29,288 bases of DNA from an uncultured Eubacteriales bacterium (GTDB lineage: Bacteria > Bacillota > Clostridia > Oscillospirales > Oscillospiraceae): NCBI GenBank assembly GCA_900545585.1, contig UQZR01000028.1, forward strand, positions 1 through 29,288, in the 5' to 3' direction. A model generated the notes under the pieces. The model was not told the origin of the DNA, made no database searches, and saw nothing but the letters and a program-made list of their open reading frames with translations. The position numbers were made by a program, and so were the translations under genes. Each line of letters opens with the position of its first letter. Position 1 is the first letter of the stretch. This document shows, piece by piece, positions 17,065-24,444 of this stretch.

Positions 17065-18435
17065 ATGCAGCAAGACAAGACATTTCTCGGTACGGAGCCG
17101 GTAGGGCGGCTCCTGTTCCAGCTGGCGGTCCCCACGGTGACGGCCCAGCTGGTAAATATGCTCTACAACATCGTGGACCGCATCTACATTGGTCACATGC
17201 CCGGCGATGGAAGCCTGGCCCTCACCGGCGTGGGCGTGTGCATGCCCCTCATCATGATCGTCTCCGCCTTTGCGGCACTGGTGGCCTCCGGCGGTGCGCC
17301 CCGTGCCTCCATCGCCATGGGCCGCGGCGACCACGCCGGCGCGGAGCGGCTGCTGGGCGGCTGCGCTGCCCTGCTGCTCCTGTTGTCCCTGACCCTCACC
17401 GCCGTGCTGCTCCTGTGGGGCCGCGACCTCCTGCTGCTGTTCGGCGCCAGCGAGAACACCGTCGCCTACGCCGCCGACTACATGGGTGTCTATGCCGTCG
17501 GCACCGTGTTCGTCCAGCTGACGCTGGGCCTCAACGCCTTCGTGACGGCCCAGGGCTTCGCCCGGACCGGCATGCTGACGGTGCTCATCGGCGCGCTGGC
17601 CAATATCGCGCTGGACCCGCTGTTCATCTTCGCTCTGGACATGGGCGTGCGGGGCGCGGCGCTGGCCACCGTGCTGTCTCAGGCCCTGTCCTGCGTCTGG
17701 GTCACATCGTTCCTCTGCGGCAAAAAGACGCTGCTGCGCCTGCGGCGGGAGAACCTGCTGTCCGGTCTGCGGCTGGTGCCGCCCTGCATCGCGCTGGGAT
17801 CGTCCTCTTTTGTCATGCAGGCCAGTGAGAGCGTCATCTTCGTGTGCTTCAACTCCTCCCTGCTGAAATACGGCGGGGATCTGGCCGTGGGCGCCATGAC
17901 CATCCTCACCAGCGTCATGCAGTTCGCCCTGCTGCCCCTGACCGGCCTGTCTCAGGGCGCTCAGCCCATCACCAGCTACAACTACGGCGCCCGGAACACA
18001 GACCGCGTCCGGCAGAGCTTCCGCCTGCTGCTGCGCGCCTGTCTCATCTACTCTATGATGCTGTGGGCCTTCGTGATGCTGTGCCCCCGGGTGTTCGCCG
18101 GTCTGTTCACCACCGACGCGGCCCTGCTGGCCTTCACCTCCAGGGCGCTGCGCATCTACTGCGGTGGGCTGGGCCTGTTCGGCATCCAGATCGCCTGCCA
18201 GATGACTCTGGTCTCCACCGGAAACGCTGTCTGCTCCATCATTGTAGCGGTGCTGCGGAAGTTCGTGCTGCTGATCCCCCTGATCTACATCCTGCCCTGC
18301 TTCCTGCCGGACCCCACAACAGCCGTCTATCTGGCGGAGCCCGTGGCTGACGTGCTGGCGGTGACGTTCACCGCCGTCCTGTTCTCGGTGCAGTTCAAAA
18401 AGTCCCTGCAAAAGCTGGAGACGCCCCTGCAATAA
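17065..18435 (+). CDS. MATE-family efflux transporter
   Basis: A 456-residue, 12-helix MATE exporter that expels cationic drugs or metabolites against a sodium or proton gradient. The start MQQDKTFLGTEPVGRLLFQL and the following PTVTAQLVNMLYNIVDRIYIGH match the clostridial MATE/DinF pattern, in which N-x-V-D-x-x-x-I-G lies in helix 1-2. The second half repeats this with LTGLSQGAQPITSYNYGARN. The start at 17065 has AGAAGGGC upstream. It is the last gene of the + strand run and is closed by the hairpin at 18457. Its presence after the surface-protein genes may reflect an envelope-stress or export operon, but the substrate is unknown. Confidence 0.92.
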   Translation: MQQDKTFLGTEPVGRLLFQLAVPTVTAQLVNMLYNIVDRIYIGHMPGDGSLALTGVGVCMPLIMIVSAFAALVASGGAPRASIAMGRGDHAGAERLLGGCAALLLLLSLTLTAVLLLWGRDLLLLFGASENTVAYAADYMGVYAVGTVFVQLTLGLNAFVTAQGFARTGMLTVLIGALANIALDPLFIFALDMGVRGAALATVLSQALSCVWVTSFLCGKKTLLRLRRENLLSGLRLVPPCIALGSSSFVMQASESVIFVCFNSSLLKYGGDLAVGAMTILTSVMQFALLPLTGLSQGAQPITSYNYGARNTDRVRQSFRLLLRACLIYSMMLWAFVMLCPRVFAGLFTTDAALLAFTSRALRIYCGGLGLFGIQIACQMTLVSTGNAVCSIIVAVLRKFVLLIPLIYILPCFLPDPTTAVYLAEPVADVLAVTFTAVLFSVQFKKSLQKLETPLQ

Positions 18436-18456
18436 TCTATACCCAAAAGCGCGCAA

Positions 18457-18488
18457 AAAAGCGCCCGTCCTTCCGGACGGGCGCTTTT
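18457..18488. terminator. Bidirectional terminator between MATE and EF-G-like genes
   Basis: AAAAGCGCCCGTCC (18457-18470) and its exact complement (18475-18488) form a 14-bp stem around TTCC. Each side ends in an A/T run that gives a U-tail in either direction, serving the two convergent genes. Confidence 0.9.
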
Positions 18489-18508
18489 CAGTGCTTGTCG
18501 TATATCCC

Positions 18509-20560
18509 TTACTCGGCCTCGGCCAGCGCCTTGGCGGCGGCGATCGCCTTCTCCTGAGCTGCGGCGGGGCAGTCCTCGTAGCGGACGAAGTTGAAGGTGA
18601 ACGTACCGCGGGACTGGGTCATGGACCGCAGATCAATGGCGTAGCTCATCATCTCGGCCATGGGCACCTCGGCCTCCAGTACGGTCTCGCCGTCTCCGGT
18701 GGGGTTCATGCCCATCACGCGGCCGCGGCGCTTGTTCAGGTCGCCCATCACGTCGCCCACGTAGTTGTCGGGCACGGTGACCTTCAGCTCACCGATAGGC
18801 TCCATCAGCACGGGCTTGGCCTCGGGCAGAGCGGCCTTGAACGCCAGGTTGGCGGCCAGCTTGAACGCGATCTCGGAGGAGTCCACGGGGTGGTAGGAGC
18901 CGTCCACCAGGGTGGCCTTCAGGAACACCACGGGATAGCCGGCCAGCACGCCGTGCAGGCAGCTCTCGCGCAGGCCCTTTTCCACGGCGGGGAAGTAGTT
19001 CTTGGGCACGGAGCCGCCGAACACGTTCTCCTCAAAGATCATATCCTCCTGCTCGCTCTGGGGCTCGAAGATAATGTGAACATCGCCGAACTGGCCGCTG
19101 CCGCCGGTCTGCTTCTTATAGCGGCCCTGCTTGCGGACGGTGCTACGGATCTTCTCACGGTAGGCAACACGCGGGGTATCCAGCTCGGAATCCACGCCGA
19201 AGCGGGACTTCAGCTTGCTGCACAGCACGTCGATCTGGATGTCGCCGGCGCCGGAGATCACGGTCTGGTGGGTCTCGGCGTTGTTGGTGACGGAGAAGGT
19301 AGGGTCCTCCTCGTTCAGCTTGTTCAGGCCGGTGCCCAGCTTCTCGATCTCCTGCTTGGTCTTGGGGGAGATCGCCCGCTCGTAGCAGGCGGGGGCAAAG
19401 GCCAGAGGCGCAAACTTCACATAGGTCTTGGGCTCGCACAGGCTGTCGCCGGTCTTGACCTTGTCCATCTTGCCGATGGCGCCGATGTCGCCGCAGCAGA
19501 TCTCCTTGGTCTCCTCGGTCTTCTTGCCCTTCATGACGTACAGACGGCCCAGCTTCTCGGTGTTGCCGGTGGTCATGTTGTACAGGGACATATCGCTGGT
19601 GACCTTGCCGCGGATGACCTTGATCATGGAGAACTTGCCATACTGGTCGGAGATGGTCTTGAACACGAAGGCAGCGGCGGAGCCGTTGGGATCGTGGGCC
19701 ACCTCAATAGCGTTGCCGTCGTCGTCTTCAGCGGCCTCGGCGGGCATATCGGTAGCCACGGGCACCAGGTCCACGATGGTCTGCATCAGCATCTCCACGC
19801 CCATACCGGTGACGGCGCTGCCGCACAGCACGGGGCACACGCTGCCCTCGCGCACGCCGATCTGCAGGCCCTTGGCCATGTCCTCGGCGGACAGCTCCAT
19901 GGTCTCGAAGAACTTCTCCATCAGCTCCTCATCGGCACCGGCGGCGGCCTCCATCAGCTCAGCGCGGAGGGCCTCCACCTCGTCGGCCATGTCGGCGGGA
20001 ATAGCGCACTCGCCCTTGGCGTCGTAGGCTTTGTTGTGCAGCAGGTCCACGATGACGGTGACGGCCTTGTTGCCGTCGGCCTTGGTGGCCACGATGGGGG
20101 CAATGGCGGTGCCGTACTTGGCCTTGACGGCCTCGATGCAGGATGCGTAGTCGGCGTTGGCCTCCTCCACGCGGTTGATGAACATCATGCGGGGCTTCTT
20201 GCCCAGCATCTTCCAAGTGCGCTCCATACCCACGGACAGGCCGTCCTTGGCGTTGCCCACGATGACGGCGCACTCGGCGGCGCGGATGGCGCACACCGCC
20301 TCGCCGGAGAAATCGAAGTTGCCGGGAGCGTCCATGACGTTGATCTTCTTGCCCTTATACATAACGGGGGCAAAGGCCAGGGAGATGGAGATCTGGCGCT
20401 TGATCTCCTCGGCGTCGTAGTCGCAGGTGGTGTTGCCGTCGGCGGTCTTGCCCAGACGGTCGATGCCCTTGGTCATAAACAGCATCTGCTCGACCAGCGA
20501 GGTCTTGCCGGACCCGCCGTGGCCCAGCAGCGCAATATTGCGAATGTCATTAGCAGTCAT
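18509..20560 (-). CDS. EF-G-like translational GTPase (non-canonical)
   Basis: A 683-residue five-domain protein of the elongation factor G family, but of the EF-G-like paralogue type and not the main translocase. The P-loop is GHGGSGKTSL (residues 13-22) in place of AHIDAGKTTT. The G3 motif is DAPGNFDF, where Asn81 takes the place of the catalytic His of DTPGHVDF. The G4 motif is NRVE (129-132) in place of NKxD. Domain IV opens with TGGSGQFGDVHIIFEP, and domain V carries KRRGRVMGM. These changes suggest altered GTP handling; related paralogues are often weak or non-translocating factors. Its leader has AAGGGAG upstream of ATG 20560 and a good promoter at 20634-20662. It is a single gene. Its cellular role is unknown. 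Confidence 0.9.
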   Translation of the reverse strand: MTANDIRNIALLGHGGSGKTSLVEQMLFMTKGIDRLGKTADGNTTCDYDAEEIKRQISISLAFAPVMYKGKKINVMDAPGNFDFSGEAVCAIRAAECAVIVGNAKDGLSVGMERTWKMLGKKPRMMFINRVEEANADYASCIEAVKAKYGTAIAPIVATKADGNKAVTVIVDLLHNKAYDAKGECAIPADMADEVEALRAELMEAAAGADEELMEKFFETMELSAEDMAKGLQIGVREGSVCPVLCGSAVTGMGVEMLMQTIVDLVPVATDMPAEAAEDDDGNAIEVAHDPNGSAAAFVFKTISDQYGKFSMIKVIRGKVTSDMSLYNMTTGNTEKLGRLYVMKGKKTEETKEICCGDIGAIGKMDKVKTGDSLCEPKTYVKFAPLAFAPACYERAISPKTKQEIEKLGTGLNKLNEEDPTFSVTNNAETHQTVISGAGDIQIDVLCSKLKSRFGVDSELDTPRVAYREKIRSTVRKQGRYKKQTGGSGQFGDVHIIFEPQSEQEDMIFEENVFGGSVPKNYFPAVEKGLRESCLHGVLAGYPVVFLKATLVDGSYHPVDSSEIAFKLAANLAFKAALPEAKPVLMEPIGELKVTVPDNYVGDVMGDLNKRRGRVMGMNPTGDGETVLEAEVPMAEMMSYAIDLRSMTQSRGTFTFNFVRYEDCPAAAQEKAIAAAKALAEAE

Positions 20561-20633
20561 AGTGGTGATGTACTCCCTTCATTTTCTTCAAGTCCGCCGC
20601 CCACACGGCTGCGGACAGTAGCTCAATGTACCG

Positions 20634-20662
20634 ATTATAGCTTATATTGCAGGACCTGACAA
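20634..20662 (-). promoter_or_regulatory. Promoter of the EF-G-like gene
   Basis: On the - strand TTGTCA (20662-20657) and consensus TATAAT (20639-20634) have 17-bp spacing. The leader before the start codon is about 65 nt. Confidence 0.7.
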
Positions 20663-20776
20663 CCATTATTTTGTGGATTTGTAGGAAAATTCCCTGTCCG
20701 CACAGGCTTTTTCGGCAACTTATACAATTTCCCTTCCGCCGTACTGGGCAGGTCGACGAGGGCCGGCAGACATCCC

Positions 20777-20805
20777 TTGCGCCGCCGCAGAAAACGTGCT
20801 ATAAT
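20777..20805 (+). promoter_or_regulatory. Promoter of the tRNA-Leu locus
   Basis: TTGCGC (20777-20782) and consensus TATAAT (20800-20805) have 17-bp spacing, 13 nt before the tRNA-like sequence. No comparable promoter is evident just before the intact tRNA, so one transcript probably covers both. Confidence 0.65.
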
Positions 20806-20818
20806 GGCGGATATGTTT

Positions 20819-20897
20819 GCGGGCATGATGGAATTGGTAGACATGCGAGATTTAGGTGATGTCACCTCAGTGTAGGTTTTCCGATCCATCATTCGCC
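20819..20897 (+). pseudogene. Degenerate tRNA-Leu-like sequence
   Basis: The first 54 nt (20819-20872) align without gaps to the intact tRNA-Leu at 21034, with 41 matches by eye. They share GCGGGC, the D-arm TGGAATTGG and the anticodon-loop string GATTTAGGT. The anticodon stem no longer pairs (CGAGA against GATGT). The T-arm lacks GTTCGA, and there is no matching acceptor 3' strand or CCA. Instead ATGATGG (20825-20831) pairs perfectly with CCATCAT (20886-20892) and AGGTG with CACCT inside, giving a different fold. It cannot be a working tRNA. Confidence 0.6.
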
Positions 20898-20927
20898 GTG
20901 CTCATTCTTTGGTAAAAGCAGGCTCGT

Positions 20928-20992
20928 CCTGTTTTTATAGCTGCGGGTCAAGCGTTATGCTCCGCCTCGGTTCCTCGCCGTGTAAAAACAGG
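20928..20992 (+). other. Structured spacer between tRNA-like copy and tRNA
   Basis: CCTGTTTTTA (20928-20937) pairs exactly with TAAAAACAGG (20983-20992), enclosing 45 nt that contain GCGG/CCGC and AGC/GCT complementarities. It may be a processing or regulatory structure in the shared leader transcript. No protein frame is convincing in 20893-21033. Confidence 0.4.
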
Positions 20993-21033
20993 GGGCAATA
21001 AAATAGCGACAGGTAGCTCTGCCGCTCATACCT

Positions 21034-21119
21034 GCGGGCGTGGTGGAATTGGCAGACTCGACGGATTTAGGTTCCGTTACCTTAGTGGTGTGCGGGTTCG
21101 AGTCCCGCCGCCCGCACCA
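21034..21119 (+). tRNA. tRNA-Leu (anticodon UAG)
   Basis: An 86-nt class II tRNA with encoded CCA. The acceptor GCGGGCG pairs with CGCCCGC, followed by A73 and CCA. The D-arm is GTGGAATTGGCAGAC, the anticodon stem ACGGA/TCCGT holds the loop TTTAGGT with TAG at 21068-21070, the long variable arm is that of leucine tRNAs, and the T-arm is GCGGGTTCGAGTCCCGC. It is followed at once by a terminator. AT-rich accessory DNA begins after it, so it is a plausible integration site. Confidence 0.97.
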
Positions 21120-21123
21120 TAAC

Positions 21124-21170
21124 AGCTACCGTAATTGATACAACTGTGTCAGTTACGGTAGCTGCTTTTT
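21124..21170 (+). terminator. Terminator of the tRNA-Leu transcript
   Basis: CAGCTACCGTAA (21124-21135) pairs with TTACGGTAGCTG (21153-21164), with ACTG/CAGT inside, followed by CTTTTT. From here to 21370 I see no supported gene. Confidence 0.85.
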
Positions 21171-21370
21171 ATGCCAATTTTGCTGAAAATATGGCATTTT
21201 CCTGACTTTGCAACGCATTTTCCACTGCAGACTCCATGATAATGTGCATTTTCCGGGTGTTGCAATCCGCCGGCCACCGCATATTGTGCTTTCCATTCGT
21301 TAAACAACCGCTATTCGTTATACGACTGATAGTCAGCAGAGGCGAAAACATAGTATGTACAAGTGAAATC

Positions 21371-21409
21371 AAAAACAGCCCCTCGTTACTTTTTCGGTAG
21401 CGAGGGGCT
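21371..21409 (-). terminator. Terminator of the small membrane-protein operon
   Basis: AGCCCCTCG (21377-21385) pairs exactly with CGAGGGGCT (21401-21409). On the - strand TTTTT follows the stem (21375-21371), 16 nt past the stop of the small membrane protein. Confidence 0.85.
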
Positions 21410-21424
21410 TGTCCTGTAAATGCG

Positions 21425-21643
21425 TTATGTGCTTAAAAGTGCGAAGGCCAGTCCCAGTAAGCCAACCGAAATCAGCAAGAGGAGTCCTCCCGCAAAAATG
21501 AAACACACGATCAATGCGGGGAGTGCCATTATAAAAAGAATCGTTGCAAGCACTTTTGTAAGGCTCCACGCCACCTTGAACACAAGGCCCAACACCTTGA
21601 TGAATAGCCCCACGAACAGGACGGTACAGATTATTTCAAACAC
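21425..21643 (-). CDS. Small hydrophobic membrane protein
   Basis: A 72-residue protein made almost wholly of hydrophobic residues, with two predicted membrane helices (about 4-32 and 35-68) separated by a short turn near KVLATILF. It starts at a GTG (21643) with a perfect AGGAGG 7 nt upstream, which supports it as a real gene despite its size. It lies 20 nt downstream of the small zinc-ribbon gene and ends before a clear terminator. I do not recognise the family. The two-helix form is compatible with a phage-type or plasmid-type small membrane protein, but that is only a possibility. Confidence 0.65.
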   Translation of the reverse strand: MFEIICTVLFVGLFIKVLGLVFKVAWSLTKVLATILFIMALPALIVCFIFAGGLLLLISVGLLGLAFALLST

Positions 21644-21663
21644 CGCCTATCCTCCTGCAAAAT

Positions 21664-21879
21664 TCAGTGGCACTCGACGATGACATCTTCATCACAGACC
21701 GGACAGGTCTGATCGGTTTCCCAGCTGCCATCCAGGTAGCCAACGCCACTCGCGCCTACAGAAATGAAAACGCCGGTAGAGTATCCGCAATGGGGACAAT
21801 CAAAATCGATATTAACAATTGTCCCTTCATCGTCCTGGGTGATTACTTCCCAATTGGTCGCAGTTGCGCTTTTAGCCAT
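21664..21879 (-). CDS. Small zinc-ribbon protein
   Basis: A 71-residue soluble protein. Two CxxC knuckles, FDCPHCGYSTG and QTCPVCDEDV, are spaced by about 26 residues and should hold one zinc ion in a rubredoxin-like ribbon. The start at 21879 is chosen because AAGGAGG lies 8 nt upstream; the longer frame would run into the preceding gene fragment. It is followed 20 nt later by the small membrane protein, and it followed an upstream gene of which only the 3' end remains (21899-22008). The role is unknown; such ribbons are common in mobile-element accessory genes. Confidence 0.7.
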   Translation of the reverse strand: MAKSATATNWEVITQDDEGTIVNIDFDCPHCGYSTGVFISVGASGVGYLDGSWETDQTCPVCDEDVIVECH

Positions 21880-21898
21880 ATCGCTTTCCTCCTTATAA

Positions 21899-22008
21899 TT
21901 AAAACTTACTGACATCACCGTTAACCGCCTTGAAGTCGAGGTCTTCGGGTGTCTCGAACAGGGTTTCGCCGGTCTCGGTATCCGTCAGGCGGCAGGCACG
22001 ACCATACT
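21899..22008 (-). pseudogene. 3' fragment of a truncated - strand gene
   Basis: A GC-rich - strand frame reads KYGRACRLTDTETGETLF and ends ETPEDLDFKAVNGDVSKF at a TAA (21901-21899), 19 nt before the zinc-ribbon start. Its codon use is coherent, and its position fits the first gene of the small - strand operon. The 5' part is missing: at about 22000-22013 the sequence changes to an unrelated + strand gene. I do not recognise the protein. Confidence 0.55.
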
Positions 22009-22691
22009 TTATTGAAAAGGATGCCACTTTCAGTATCGATGATTTTATGTGGAATCTGGAACGATTCTATCAGGCAATGCGTATGTACTTTGCCGTTGAA
22101 CAGATGTGTCTGGGCAATGATGAACTGGCACTCACTTTGCATGAGGACGGCAGGCACTTTGACGGGTTACCATTTTTTGAACAGTACCGCCACGATCCGG
22201 AAGACAATCCAGAGGTGGACTATTCCTCCGCCGGCGGGGATCTGCTTAAAATGATGCAATTGGATGCGGAGGTCACAAAGGACAGGCAGCATCACGATGG
22301 TTTTGTAAGAGTTCCTTTCGATTATTATGAAGAACTGCAGCAAAAAATGGTGGATATGATGCCGGATTTCCGGGTACGGCTGAAGGTCAATCCCAAGACC
22401 CGGAAAATGGTATTCGCGGCGGATGTGCATTCCGTATTTGACATTTGCTGGTATACGCTGGCACGGAAAATGTCCGAGGATGTTGCTCCTGAGGATAAGG
22501 GCACGTCTGCGGATAAGAAAGAAAAGCCTGCAGGTGTTGTTATGTCCTGTCCCTTCTGCGGTGAGGCATTTGTACGAAGAAGCAACCGATCTGTTATCTG
22601 CGGGAAACCGGAATGTGAAAAGGCAAGAAAAGCGATGAATCAACGAAACAGTCGAAGAAAGCGAAAAATCCAGTCACAGCAAAGCACATAA
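22009..22691 (+). pseudogene. 5'-truncated gene with C-terminal zinc-binding cluster
   Basis: The + strand frame is protein-like from about EKDATFSIDDFMWNLERFYQ (22014 on) to the TAA at 22689-22691, about 225 residues. It has no start codon with an RBS; the open frame before 22009 is only the complement of the broken - strand gene. The C-terminus has CPFCGEAFVRRSNRSVICG followed by C-E-K-A-R-K-A, a four-cysteine cluster of the CxxC...CxxxxC type, then a basic tail SRRKRK, suggesting nucleic acid binding. Internal ATGs exist (for example 22050), so a shorter product is possible. The family is not recognised. A good terminator follows at 22691. Confidence 0.5.
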
Positions 22692-22737
22692 AAACCAGGA
22701 TTCTTCAGCAATGGAGAATCCTGGTTTTTACCTTTTT
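22691..22737 (+). terminator. Terminator after the truncated zinc-cluster gene
   Basis: AAAACCAGGATTCT (22691-22704) pairs exactly with AGAATCCTGGTTTT (22715-22728), followed by a T-rich run. It insulates the toxin-antitoxin promoter downstream. Confidence 0.9.
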
Positions 22738-22772
22738 TCCGCACAATGGCGGCAGAAGCGGAAAAAACACGA

Positions 22773-22800
22773 TTGACATTCTTGAGATTGGGAGTATAAT
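22773..22800 (+). promoter_or_regulatory. Promoter of the AbiE-like toxin-antitoxin operon
   Basis: TTGACA (22773-22778) and TATAAT (22795-22800) both match consensus perfectly, with 16-bp spacing. The start codon is 55 nt downstream. Confidence 0.85.
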
Positions 22801-22810
22801 TATATTTAGC

Positions 22811-22829
22811 TAACTGCATCTTGTAGTTA
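22811..22829. promoter_or_regulatory. Possible operator for the AbiEi-like antitoxin
   Basis: TAACT (22811-22815) and AGTTA (22825-22829) form an inverted repeat just after the expected transcription start. AbiEi antitoxins are known to repress their own promoters by binding inverted repeats through their N-terminal winged helix. Confidence 0.45.
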
Positions 22830-22854
22830 ATCTGTGCGGAAAGTTGGTGAATGT

Positions 22855-23457
22855 ATGACCCACAGAGAGAGAATACAAAATATGGCCGAAGCAAGTGGTG
22901 GGGTGTTCAGAACCTCAGATCTGAAAGCACTTGGCTATAACACCTATGCCATTCGAAAACTGGTCAACGAAAAAGTCATTGAACGGGTAAAATCCGGTTA
23001 TTACCGTCTCAGTGAATCGTCCCAAAGACTGTCGGAGGCTGCCCAGATAGCGCAGCTGTTTCCGGATGGCGTTCTGTGCATGTATACAGCACTGTTTTAT
23101 TACAGATATTCTGACCGGACACCACTGGAATGGAATGTTGCGGTGGATCGTGATACTTCCAAGTCACGGTTTAATCTGGATTATCCGTTTGTCCAACCGT
23201 ATTACATGAAGAAAGAGTTTCTTTCCTTTGGCATAACTACGGCGGATTATGGAGACTGCACTATGCAAATTTTTGACCGGGATCGGCTGATTTGTGAATG
23301 CATTTTCTATGAAAACAAAATGGATCGGGAGACCTATAACAAGGCAATCCAAGGATATGTGGCGGATGCAAAAAAGAATGTTCCCAAACTGCTGGAATAT
23401 GCAGAGAAGAGAAGAGTTCTGAAAAAAGTAAAGGATCGGATTGGAGTGTGGCTCTGA
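22855..23457 (+). CDS. AbiEi-like antitoxin / transcriptional regulator
   Basis: A 200-residue protein of the AbiEi type, the antitoxin of type IV toxin-antitoxin systems, which neutralises the toxin's effect without firm protein-protein binding and represses the operon. The N-terminal winged helix (about 1-60) reads GGVFRTSDLKALGYNTYAIR, then LVNEKVIERVKSGYYRLSE, the usual AbiEi_4 pattern. The middle part has the family's FPDGVLCMYTALFYYRYSDR and ECIFYENKMDRETYNKAIQGY. ATG 22855 is chosen because GGTGA lies 5 nt upstream; a GTG at 22834 in frame has no RBS. Its stop overlaps the toxin start by one base (TGATG). It is more AT-rich than the genes before 20560. Confidence 0.85.
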   Translation: MTHRERIQNMAEASGGVFRTSDLKALGYNTYAIRKLVNEKVIERVKSGYYRLSESSQRLSEAAQIAQLFPDGVLCMYTALFYYRYSDRTPLEWNVAVDRDTSKSRFNLDYPFVQPYYMKKEFLSFGITTADYGDCTMQIFDRDRLICECIFYENKMDRETYNKAIQGYVADAKKNVPKLLEYAEKRRVLKKVKDRIGVWL

Positions 23458-24359
23458 TGGATATGGGCGCATCGGTCATTGCGCGACTGAAAAACAAGGC
23501 AAAAGAAACCGGGAAACCCTTCCAGCTTCACTTGCAGCTATTCTGCCAGGAGGAGTTTCTGCGGCGACTGGCAGCATCCCGGTATGCCGAGAATCTGGTG
23601 CTAAAGGGTGGTCTGTTCATCTATACTCTGACTAATTTTGAGAGCCGGGCCACTGTGGATATTGATTTTCTGTTGCGTCAGTTCCCTGGAACAATAGAAG
23701 ACATCAAACGAATGGTGGATGAAATAATCGCTACAGACAGCGATAATGATTTCATAACCTTTTCTTCCCGGGGGTTTGAAACGATATCACCGCAGCGGAA
23801 ATATACCGGTGTCAGCTTCCAACTGGTGGGCCAAATCAAAAATACCCGCACTCCCTTTGATGTAGACTTCGGTGTCGGTGATGTTATTGTCCCCAATTCG
23901 CACAGGCGGGCGATTCCGGTGCAGTTGGACGGCTTTGATGTTCCGGAGGTGCTGACCTACTCCCTGGAGAGCACGATTGCGGAAAAATTTGATGCACTAC
24001 TCCAGCGTTTGGAACTGACCAGCCGCATGAAGGATATTTACGATATTTATTATCTGTCTTCTATGTTTGATTTCGATGGAAGAGCCCTTCAGCAGGCCGT
24101 CTTTGAAACGCTACAGAATCGGGGTACCGCATACGAGCGGGATAGCTTTGACAGGGTGATTGCCTTGGCACATAACAAGGATATCCAGATTCGGTGGCGA
24201 CAGTATCTGCGACGTTTGAAGATGCCGGAACTGGTGTTGGAAGAAGTAATGCACAGCATTGATGCTTTTTTAAGACCTGTTTGGGACGCAATCACAAATG
24301 AGTCGGAATTATTGCATACCTGGCACAGTCAATCCGGCCTATGGAGCAACAGCCAATAA
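23457..24359 (+). CDS. AbiEii-like nucleotidyltransferase toxin
   Basis: A 300-residue DUF1814/AbiEii-family nucleotidyltransferase, the toxin of type IV systems; characterised relatives transfer nucleotides to tRNA or other targets and stall growth, often giving phage abortive infection. The catalytic core motifs are present: LKGGLFIYTL (KGG at 50-52), RATVDIDFL with metal-binding Asp68 and Asp70, FDVDFGVGD near 140, LESTIAEKFDALL with the conserved lysine, and SRMKDIYDIYYL. All key residues look intact. Its ATG at 23457 shares a base with the antitoxin's TGA, so the pair is coupled, with no terminator evident before the next gene 85 nt on. Confidence 0.88.
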   Translation: MDMGASVIARLKNKAKETGKPFQLHLQLFCQEEFLRRLAASRYAENLVLKGGLFIYTLTNFESRATVDIDFLLRQFPGTIEDIKRMVDEIIATDSDNDFITFSSRGFETISPQRKYTGVSFQLVGQIKNTRTPFDVDFGVGDVIVPNSHRRAIPVQLDGFDVPEVLTYSLESTIAEKFDALLQRLELTSRMKDIYDIYYLSSMFDFDGRALQQAVFETLQNRGTAYERDSFDRVIALAHNKDIQIRWRQYLRRLKMPELVLEEVMHSIDAFLRPVWDAITNESELLHTWHSQSGLWSNSQ

Positions 24360-24405
24360 TCTTCAGTAAATGAACAACAACTTCTGGTTTAGTCCATATT
24401 GGGGG

Positions 24406-24444
24406 ACACATCATTTTATATAGTTTAATAATCGGAGGCCTATT
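24406..24444 (+). promoter_or_regulatory. AT-rich leader of the chaperone-helicase operon
   Basis: The stretch between the toxin and the coiled-coil gene has a TATAGT -10-like box near 24417-24423 in an AT-rich run and a strong CGGAGG RBS 8 nt before ATG 24445. No good -35 box is seen, so the operon may use this weak promoter or read-through from the toxin operon. Confidence 0.3.

Noticed and set aside
18491..20659. 722-codon + strand frame opposite the EF-G-like gene
   Set aside because: Shadow frame over a clear translational GTPase, running through the bidirectional terminator and promoter.
21094..21119. Attachment-site core in the tRNA-Leu 3' end
   Set aside because: The tRNA 3' end is a typical att site, but no second copy of this sequence is visible in the rest of the window, so no att pair can be claimed.
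21169..21372. 67-codon - strand frame between the tRNA and the small operon
   Set aside because: No RBS, no recognisable motif, and it begins close to the terminator of the small membrane-protein operon. Not supported as a gene.
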